Origin: an uncultured Alistipes sp.
GTDB taxonomy: Bacteria; Bacteroidota; Bacteroidia; Bacteroidales; Rikenellaceae
NCBI GenBank assembly: GCA_900549685.1
Contig: UROX01000068.1
Coordinates: 1-12,095 of the forward strand
Direction: 5' to 3'
DNA: 12,095 nucleotides
Under the pieces are notes generated by a model. The model was given only the letters and a program-made list of their open reading frames with translations, had not been told where the DNA came from and did no database searches. Every line of letters begins with the position of its first letter. Position 1 is the stretch's first letter. Made by a program: the position numbers and the translations under genes. Positions 1-4,552 of the stretch are shown one piece after another.

Positions 1-2
1 CC

Positions 3-158
3 TCCATTTCCTCCACATCGCCTCAGACCGTTTCAAACGGTGCGGTTTATTTGTACAAAATTCATTGTATATTGCATAATGTGTTGATAATCAATGCCGA
101 TAAATTTCTTAAACGAGGAAGAGTATTAAACGCCGAACCGCTCGTAACCGAGTCGTAA
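3..158 (+). CDS. Possible 3' end of an upstream gene (partial, unidentified)
   Basis: One plus-strand frame is open from the window edge to a TAA at 156-158, which is 51 codons with no start inside the window. A clear rho-independent terminator begins 12 bases after the stop, as expected at the end of a gene. The last codons (NAEPLVTES) use GC-rich codons like the rest of the window, while the middle is AT-rich and only weakly coding-like. I do not recognise the product. A second plus frame is open to a TAA at 77-79, so the choice of frame rests mainly on the terminator. It could equally be non-coding sequence downstream of a gene that ended earlier. Confidence 0.25.
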   Translation, partial: SISSTSPQTVSNGAVYLYKIHCILHNVLIINADKFLKRGRVLNAEPLVTES

Positions 159-169
159 CATTTATCCGA

Positions 170-193
170 AGCAGTCCGAAAGGGCTGCTTTTT
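170..193 (+). terminator. Rho-independent terminator with GAAA loop
   Basis: An 8-bp stem pairs AGCAGTCC (170-177) with GGGCTGCT (182-189), with one G-U pair and a GAAA tetraloop, and runs into five T residues. The U-tract lies on the plus-strand side, so it ends a rightward transcript that enters from outside the window. From 195 to 461 I see no gene, only the upstream region of the MFS transporter, with no convincing TAnnTTTG promoter box. Confidence 0.75.
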
Positions 194-461
194 ACATATC
201 CGTACCGGACGGCTGTCATCCGGCAGTCGGCAATTTCGTCTGCCGGAATGCGCATCGAAACGATGCCGAAGCCTCGACCGATACGATTGTGCTGCCGAAT
301 CCGACAGAAAGAGGCGGCCTCCCGGCCCCCTGTCTGCCGAAAACACCGATTCTCTTCCATTTTCCGCACCCGACGCCGCCTGCAAACACCGCGGCCTCCG
401 TCAGCCGAAGACGCTGGCATAAAGGTTGCGACACCGCCCGAGAAAACCAAACCCCGTCACC

Positions 462-1664
462 ATGAAAATATCCACAGGCAAAGGCACGATCTCGCTTCCG
501 GTGCTATTGGCGATCTGGTCGGTATCGGCCGTAACGTCGTTGCCCGGACTGGCCGTTTCACCGATTCTGGGCGACCTGAATACGATTTTCCCTTCGGCGA
601 GCGACCTCGAAATCCAGATGCTCACTTCGCTGCCTTCGCTGCTCATCATCCCGTTCGTGCTGCTGTCGGGAAAACTGTCGGTCGGCCGCGACAAACTGCG
701 GATTCTGGTCGTCGGACTCGTGATCTTCCTGCTGAGCGGCATCGCCTGCCTGTTCATCCGCAACATCACGGCGCTGATCCTCGTCAGCTGCATCCTCGGC
801 ATCGGAGCCGGTATGGTCATCCCGCTTTCGACAGGACTCGTCGTCGCCTACTTCACCGGAGAGTACCGCGTCCGGCAGTTGGGATACAGCTCCTCGATCA
901 ACAATCTGACGCTCGTACTCGCCACGGCGCTTTCGGGCTATCTCGCCAACATCGACTGGCATCTCTCGTTTCTGGTCTACACGCTGCCGGCCGTTTCGCT
1001 CGTCCTCTCGCCGTTCCTGCATCGGCAGCGTTCGACGCCCGAACCGGCCGCCAGCGACCAGATGCGCAACAAAACGATCGATCGCCCGAAGCTCGTCCGA
1101 CTCATGGCGCTCTACTTTTTCATCACCTACGCCGCACTGACGATCACCTTCTACGCCGCGTTTCTGGTCGACGGATATCATCTGCCCAAAACCTTTTCGG
1201 GTGTGCTGATTTCGCTCTTCTTCCTCGCAATCATGGCTCCGGGACTGATTCTCGACCGCATCATCGGGATCTTCAAAGGCTATACGAACGTCGCCGCTAT
1301 CGCCATGATCGGCGCAGGGTTGTTCTGCTTCGGGATTTTCCGGGACCGCGGGATGCTGGTCGTCGGAGCGTCGCTGGCGGGATTCGGCTACGGACTGATG
1401 CAGCCGCTCATCTACGACAAGACCGCCATCATCGCTCCGCCACGCGCGGCGACGCTGGCACTGTCGTTCGTCATGGCGGTCAACTACCTGGCCATCATGC
1501 TCTGTCCCTTCCTCATCGACACCTTCACCCGTCTCACCGCACTGCACGGCGACCGCGTGCCCTTCCTGCTCAACGGCATGCTGACCGCAGGACTCGCCCT
1601 GTTGGCTTTCCGCCGCCGCGACGACTTCACGCTCGGTCTGGACGCCTCCTATTACAAGCGATAG
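462..1664 (+). CDS. MFS transporter (12-TM, substrate unknown)
   Basis: This is a 400-residue, very hydrophobic protein with about twelve predicted membrane segments in two halves, joined near residues 190-215 by a polar linker rich in charged residues (HRQRSTPEPAASDQMRNK). That is the usual length and layout of a major facilitator superfamily secondary transporter in the inner membrane. Short charged stretches such as SGKLSVGRDKLR (about residues 64-75) sit at the cytoplasmic TM2/TM3 loop, where the MFS signature usually lies. I chose the ATG at 462 because the transmembrane region begins soon after it. A TTG at 426 in the same frame would add 12 polar residues and seems unlikely. No neighbour reveals the substrate. 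The next gene starts 72 bases downstream with its own promoter, so the two need not be one operon. The family assignment is firm; the substrate is not known. Confidence 0.88.
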   Translation: MKISTGKGTISLPVLLAIWSVSAVTSLPGLAVSPILGDLNTIFPSASDLEIQMLTSLPSLLIIPFVLLSGKLSVGRDKLRILVVGLVIFLLSGIACLFIRNITALILVSCILGIGAGMVIPLSTGLVVAYFTGEYRVRQLGYSSSINNLTLVLATALSGYLANIDWHLSFLVYTLPAVSLVLSPFLHRQRSTPEPAASDQMRNKTIDRPKLVRLMALYFFITYAALTITFYAAFLVDGYHLPKTFSGVLISLFFLAIMAPGLILDRIIGIFKGYTNVAAIAMIGAGLFCFGIFRDRGMLVVGASLAGFGYGLMQPLIYDKTAIIAPPRAATLALSFVMAVNYLAIMLCPFLIDTFTRLTALHGDRVPFLLNGMLTAGLALLAFRRRDDFTLGLDASYYKR

Positions 1665-1697
1665 CAAAACGGACGGACGATTTTCAGCGAAAAGCGC

Positions 1698-1706
1698 TAT
1701 CTTTGC
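1698..1706 (+). promoter_or_regulatory. Bacteroidetes -7 promoter box for the TSCPD gene
   Basis: TATCTTTGC matches the Bacteroidetes sigma-ABfr -7 consensus TAnnTTTGC exactly. It lies 31 bases before the ATG at 1737. There is no clear TTG about 20 bases upstream, so the -33 element is weak or absent. Confidence 0.65.
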
Positions 1707-1736
1707 GGGCGACAAGCCCCTGCAAAGAGTCGAATC

Positions 1737-1994
1737 ATGGAGAAAAACCTCGTCTACACGACATGCGGAACCTGCTCGAAGCTGCTCGACGTCACCGTTG
1801 AAAACGATCGTGTCAAACGCGTGCAATTCATCGGCGGCTGCCACGGCAACTCACAGGGCATCGCCGCACTGATCGCCGGCATGGAGGTGGACGAAGCGAT
1901 CGCCCGCCTGAGCGGCATCGACTGCGGCGGCAGGGGCACCTCCTGCCCCGACCAATTGGCGAAGGCGCTGACACAGTTGAAAAACAGCCGGTAG
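1737..1994 (+). CDS. TIGR03905-family TSCPD domain protein
   Basis: This 85-residue protein ends in the diagnostic TSCPD motif (T68 S69 C70 P71 D72), followed by QLAKAL. It has cysteines at 10, 13, 35, 63 and 70 in the GTCSK, GGCHGN, DCGG and TSCPD contexts, which fits the small four-cysteine TIGR03905 family, with C10 as an extra cysteine. The TSCPD domain also occurs as a C-terminal module in some vitamin B12-dependent ribonucleotide reductases. The cysteines suggest metal binding, but the function of the stand-alone protein is not established. The length is normal and the ORF complete. A -7 promoter box sits 31 bases upstream, so it is probably transcribed on its own as well as by read-through from the MFS gene. 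Confidence 0.88.
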   Translation: MEKNLVYTTCGTCSKLLDVTVENDRVKRVQFIGGCHGNSQGIAALIAGMEVDEAIARLSGIDCGGRGTSCPDQLAKALTQLKNSR

Positions 1995-2134
1995 CCGCCG
2001 AAAACCCGCCTTCCGTCCGCCGCGCCGCACGATAAATCTCCGCTCCGGCATTCTGCGCACCGCCGAAGGAAATATCCGTCGGTATGAGGCGAATACCCCG
2101 CAGAACGGAATGTTCCCGTCAGGCCGAATGCAGA

Positions 2135-2168
2135 GCCGAACTCGTCCGGACTATACCGAGGCGAGAAA
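2135..2168 (+). repeat. Dispersed intergenic repeat, copy A
   Basis: This segment begins GCCGAAC and ends ACTATACCGAGGCGAGAAA. The same two blocks, with a variable middle of about 10 bases, recur at 8938-8977 and 9699-9734, all on the plus strand and all outside genes. Copy A lies 61 bases before the GlsB-like gene. The surrounding gap (1995-2229) holds no other gene that I can support. Confidence 0.45.
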
Positions 2169-2229
2169 CCGGAGGTTGGAAACGGAACGTTTTTTGCAAT
2201 CGGTCTACGAAACCAATCATTTTCGTACT

Positions 2230-2493
2230 ATGTATTTTCTCTGGTATCTGCTTATCGGGCTCGTCGCCGGCTGGCTGGCCAATCTTCTGGTCAAAGGACA
2301 CGGTTCGGGGCTCGTCGTCAATCTGATCGTCGGCATCGTCGGCGGTATTCTGGGCGGCTGGATTCTGTCGCTGCTGGGGCTGGTCGCCGTCGGGACGCTG
2401 GGCAGCCTGATCGCATCGGTCATCGGCGCCGTCGTCCTGCTCTGGATCGCATCGCTTCTGGCACGTTCCTCAAAAAAACACTCCTCGCAATGA
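2230..2493 (+). CDS. GlsB/YeaQ/YmgE-family membrane protein (transglycosylase-associated family)
   Basis: This 87-residue protein consists almost entirely of three glycine-rich hydrophobic segments: residues 2-21, about 28-50 and 53-77, ending in a short basic tail (RSSKKHSSQ). The glycine pattern GLVAGWLANLL and then NLIVGIVGGILGGW is typical of the GlsB/YeaQ/YmgE stress-response family of small inner-membrane proteins, whose biochemical role is unknown. The reading frame opens earlier, at 2110, but that extension is polar and unlike the family, so I chose the ATG at 2230. Its stop overlaps the start of the next gene (ATGA at 2490-2493), which implies translational coupling. A T-rich TTTTTTGC 30-40 bases upstream could be a degenerate -7 box, but it lacks the TA. 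Confidence 0.85.
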   Translation: MYFLWYLLIGLVAGWLANLLVKGHGSGLVVNLIVGIVGGILGGWILSLLGLVAVGTLGSLIASVIGAVVLLWIASLLARSSKKHSSQ

Positions 2494-2714
2494 ACAAGGA
2501 AAAGATCAACGCCGGCATCGACCGAATGGCCAAAGAGGCGAAAGAGACGATGAATCTGCTGTCGGACAAAATCGACCGGGCGACCCGCTGCGGAAACGAA
2601 AAGGCCGCACGAATCAAACGGTCGGCCAAGGCGGGGCTGCGCCGGACGACCGACGCCGTACAAGAGACCGTCGACCGTACCGCCGAGCGTATTCGGGACA
2701 AACTGTCCGAATAA
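2490..2714 (+). CDS. Small charged helical protein, coupled to GlsB-like gene
   Basis: This 74-residue protein has no signal peptide and no membrane segment. It is rich in Lys, Arg, Glu, Asp and Ala, and short repeated patterns such as DRMAKEAKETM, DKIDRATR, DAVQETVDRTAERIRDKL suggest long amphipathic helices. This composition resembles YtxH-like or LEA-like stress proteins, but I cannot assign it to a named family. The start is well supported by a 4-base ATGA overlap with the preceding gene. The pairing suggests a role in envelope or general stress together with the GlsB-like membrane protein, which is an inference from position only. Confidence 0.75.
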   Translation: MNKEKINAGIDRMAKEAKETMNLLSDKIDRATRCGNEKAARIKRSAKAGLRRTTDAVQETVDRTAERIRDKLSE

Positions 2715-2735
2715 ACCGGCGCATACGAAACCGCA

Positions 2736-2762
2736 CGGCCGCACCTTTCGGGGATGCGGCCG
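2736..2762 (+). terminator. GC-rich hairpin after the GlsB operon, without U-tract
   Basis: CGGCCGCA (2736-2743) and TGCGGCCG (2755-2762) form a perfect 8-bp stem around an 11-base loop, 22 bases after the stop at 2714. No T-run follows, so it may be a weak terminator or an mRNA 3'-end stabiliser rather than a classical intrinsic terminator. Confidence 0.4.
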
Positions 2763-2882
2763 CCTGCATGAAACCTCAGGCCAAACAGCCCGCCACACGC
2801 CCCCTGCTTCTCGAACGGATTCTCCCGACGGCTGCCGGCGCAATCGATTCGCAGGCGACACGCGATGTCGGACAAAAAAATT

Positions 2883-2914
2883 TTGCAATATTGAAATCTT
2901 TACTATACCTTTGC
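2883..2914 (+). promoter_or_regulatory. Promoter of the tRNA-Gln gene
   Basis: TTG at 2883-2885 and TACCTTTGC at 2906-2914 are separated by 20 bases. This fits the Bacteroidetes TTG / TAnnTTTGC promoter with both elements at normal spacing. The tRNA begins 21 bases after the -7 box, so the 5' leader is very short. Confidence 0.75.
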
Positions 2915-2934
2915 ACAGCTTTCGAGCGACGGAT

Positions 2935-3005
2935 TGAGCTATGGTGTAATGGTAACACGTCAGATTTTGGTTCTGAAATTTTGGGTTCGAGTCCCGATAG
3001 CTCAA
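2935..3005 (+). tRNA. tRNA-Gln (anticodon TTG)
   Basis: A complete cloverleaf can be drawn. Acceptor TGAGCTA (2935-2941) pairs with TAGCTCA (2998-3004), and the discriminator is A3005. The D-stem is GTGT/ACAC. The anticodon stem TCAGA/TCTGA encloses the loop TTTTGGT, giving anticodon TTG at 2967-2969. The T-arm is TTGGG-TTCGAGT-CCCGA. The total is 71 bases. CCA is not encoded. The gene stands alone with its own promoter and a strong terminator. Confidence 0.95.
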
Positions 3006-3008
3006 CAA

Positions 3009-3044
3009 AAATGCGGATAAACGAATTCTTGTTTATCCGCATTT
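3009..3044. terminator. Bidirectional terminator after tRNA-Gln
   Basis: AAATGCGGATAAAC (3009-3022) is the perfect complement of GTTTATCCGCATTT (3031-3044), giving a 14-bp stem with an 8-base loop. It starts four bases after the tRNA. The rightward side runs into ATTTATTCATTT and the leftward side into a short T-run, so it can also act as a back-up terminator for the minus-strand thioesterase gene. Confidence 0.85.
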
Positions 3045-3086
3045 ATTCATTTCCGATCGAACCTGACCGATCTGCCGGCTGAGAGT

Positions 3087-3109
3087 AAAAGCGCCGGAAA
3101 TCATCCGGC
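3087..3109 (-). terminator. Terminator of the thioesterase gene
   Basis: Read on the minus strand, GCCGGA and TCCGGC (plus positions 3104-3109 and 3093-3098) form a 6-bp stem with a 5-base loop. A TTTT run follows at 3090-3087 after two intervening bases. It lies 19 bases beyond the stop codon of the minus-strand gene ending at 3128. Confidence 0.5.
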
Positions 3110-3127
3110 CAAGCGGTACGCTTCGCA

Positions 3128-3508
3128 CTACTTCCCTACCTTCTCCATGAACCGACGCCGATCGACCGCATAACGAATGTGGATGCCCTCGCCGATCATT
3201 CCTTCGGCGTCGCGGGCACCGACGTTGAAGGTCAGCTTGCGCCCTTCCACTCCGGTCAGCACCGCCGTCGCCACGATCTCGGCGCCGAGCCCCGAAGGCT
3301 TGATGTGCGTCACGTTCATCTCGGCCCCCACGGTCGTCGAGCCTTCCGGCAGCGCATCGGCGACGGCCTTCATCGCGGCATTCTCCATCAACGCCACCAT
3401 CGCCGGCGTGGCGAAAACATCCAGATCGCCCGAACCCATCGCAGCGGCCGTATTTCCGGCCGATACCGTCACCGAGCTCTGGGACGACAATCCCTTTTTC
3501 AGTTCCAT
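3128..3508 (-). CDS. FlK-like hotdog-fold thioesterase
   Basis: This 126-residue protein has the sequence signature of the single-domain FlK-type hotdog acyl-CoA thioesterases. The segment DVFATPAMVALMENAA is followed by a beta-rich half ending in GIHIRYAVDRRRF. T34, E42 and H68 fall at the same relative spacing (8 and 26 residues) as the Thr42/Glu50/His76 triad known for the fluoroacetyl-CoA thioesterase FlK, so the active site looks intact. The triad comparison is from memory of that family. The substrate is probably a short or unusual acyl-CoA in the cytoplasm. Fluoroacetyl-CoA itself is not implied. The gene is divergent from the DUF4294 gene, from an overlapping promoter with a TACCTTTGC box at 3561-3553. 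The ORF is complete and of normal length. Confidence 0.85.
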   Translation of the reverse strand: MELKKGLSSQSSVTVSAGNTAAAMGSGDLDVFATPAMVALMENAAMKAVADALPEGSTTVGAEMNVTHIKPSGLGAEIVATAVLTGVEGRKLTFNVGARDAEGMIGEGIHIRYAVDRRRFMEKVGK

Positions 3509-3545
3509 TATTCCGTTTCGTTATTTCGTTAAACCAAAAAATCGT

Positions 3546-3561
3546 TACATTTGCAAAGGTA
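3546..3561. promoter_or_regulatory. Overlapping divergent promoters sharing TTTGCAAA
   Basis: On the plus strand TACATTTGC (3546-3554) is a perfect -7 box for the DUF4294 gene, 24 bases before its ATG. On the minus strand TACCTTTGC (3561-3553) is a perfect -7 box for the thioesterase gene. The two boxes share the palindrome TTTGCAAA at 3550-3557. Neither has a clear TTG -33 element. RNA polymerase could hardly occupy both at once, so the two genes are likely to compete for initiation. Confidence 0.65.
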
Positions 3562-3578
3562 GAAATTTTTCGGGGCCT

Positions 3579-4151
3579 ATGAAAAAGTACCTTCTCTTTC
3601 TGCTGGCGGCGATACTCCCGGCACTCCGGATCGGAGCGCAACAGCCTCCGGGCGTCGCCTGTCAGGAGTGGCAGGTCGTCGCGGGCGATACGATTCCCCA
3701 CGTCCGCATTCGCCCGGTGTGGGTCTTCGCCCGCGGAGCCGACCTGCGCCGCTACCGCAAACTGGTCGCGGCCGTCAAAAAAGTCTATCCCGTCGCAAAG
3801 ATCGCCAGGGCGCGCATGACCGAAATGGAGGCCGAGCTGCAACGCCTACCGACCAAAAAGGCGCAAAAAGCCTACATCAGGGGCGTCTATCGCCAAATCA
3901 AGGAGGAGTACACGCCCGTCGTCAAACACATGACCCGCACGCAAGGCAAAGTACTGCTCAAACTCATCGACCGCGAGACGGACTACACCGCCTACGAAGT
4001 ACTGCGGGAATTCCGCGGCGGATTCGTGGCCGGATTCTGGCAGACCTTGTCGCGCGTCTTCGGGCAGGACCTCAAATCGGAGTACGACGCCGAAGGGGAC
4101 GACCGCCTGCTCGAACAGATCGTCCGCTACTACGAAGCGGGATTGCTCTGA
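3579..4151 (+). CDS. DUF4294 domain secreted protein
   Basis: This 190-residue protein has an N-terminal signal peptide (MKKYLLFLLAAILPALRIGAQ, residues 1-21) and is probably exported to the periplasm. The body matches the Bacteroidetes-restricted DUF4294 family: LRRYRKLVAAVKKVYPVAK at about 56-74, a charged helical stretch at 75-115, TRTQGKVLLKLIDRET at 119-134, FRGGFVAGFWQTLSRVFG at 145-162 and EYDAEGDDRLLEQIV at 168-182. The function of the family is unknown. The reading frame is open from 3177, but that upstream part is the complement of the thioesterase gene. The ATG at 3579 gives the signal peptide and sits 24 bases after a perfect -7 box. No terminator is obvious directly after the stop. 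Confidence 0.88.
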   Translation: MKKYLLFLLAAILPALRIGAQQPPGVACQEWQVVAGDTIPHVRIRPVWVFARGADLRRYRKLVAAVKKVYPVAKIARARMTEMEAELQRLPTKKAQKAYIRGVYRQIKEEYTPVVKHMTRTQGKVLLKLIDRETDYTAYEVLREFRGGFVAGFWQTLSRVFGQDLKSEYDAEGDDRLLEQIVRYYEAGLL

Positions 4152-4248
4152 CCTGCCGTCCGTTCCGTTCCACGGGCGTCGGAACGAACCGTATTCCGAA
4201 AAATACAGACTTTTCAGCGACCGATCGGAATATTCTCGAATTTTTCCG

Positions 4249-4257
4249 TAAATTTGT
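4249..4257 (+). promoter_or_regulatory. Probable promoter of the fimbrillin-like locus
   Basis: TAAATTTGT fits the -7 consensus TAnnTTTG. The next plus-strand start is at 4390, so the transcript would carry a leader of roughly 125 bases. No TTG is seen at the -33 position. Nothing else in 4152-4389 looks like a gene. Confidence 0.5.
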
Positions 4258-4389
4258 AAATGAACCGGCCGGAATCCGCCTGCCGTTCGACGAACAACCC
4301 TCAACCGCTCCGCCATGCCGACCCTGCCGAACAACGGGACTCTGCGCCCGACCACTCCTTTATATTATCCACTCCTTAAATTACATTCT

Positions 4390-4533
4390 ATGAAACACGA
4401 AAAAGAGAAAGCCGTCTATGTGCTTCCACGAATCGAGGCGACGGACGTCGCCGTGGAACGGGGATTCGAAGGCTCCTGGGCCGGAGAGAGCGACAATGAA
4501 GAGTATGACATCGAAAAAGAGATCTGGGGATAA
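4390..4533 (+). CDS. 47-residue acidic protein preceding the fimbrillin-like gene
   Basis: This short ORF encodes 47 residues: a basic start (MKHEKEKA), a VYVLPRIEATDVAVERGFEGSW core, and an acidic tail ESDNEEYDIEKEIWG. It has no signal peptide. Small proteins with a Y-x-x-P-x-(I/L)-E start, a glycine in the middle and an acidic tail are often found just before fimbrillin-type and other surface-protein genes in Bacteroidales. Their role is not established. It ends 19 bases before the lipoprotein start, and nothing between them looks like a terminator, so the two are probably one transcript. The codon usage is normal for the window. A longer version from 4315 is possible, but its extension is proline-rich and not typical. 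Confidence 0.65.
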   Translation: MKHEKEKAVYVLPRIEATDVAVERGFEGSWAGESDNEEYDIEKEIWG

Positions 4534-4552
4534 CCCGCAACCGCACGAAACC

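Noticed and set aside
27..41. ACCGTTT-C-AAACGGT palindrome as an operator
   Set aside because: It is a single copy with no adjacent promoter match and may lie inside a coding frame, so it is mentioned only as context.
248..1801. Plus-strand 517-codon frame overlapping the MFS gene
   Set aside because: The product is an Arg/His/Pro-rich shadow in another frame of the MFS and TSCPD genes.
558..1844. Minus-strand 428-codon open frame opposite the MFS gene
   Set aside because: The product is rich in Arg, Asp, Glu and Gln with no fold signature. The plus strand encodes clear membrane segments.
3177..3578. N-terminal extension of the DUF4294 frame
   Set aside because: It is antisense to the thioesterase gene and crosses the promoter. 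The signal peptide and promoter fix the start at 3579.
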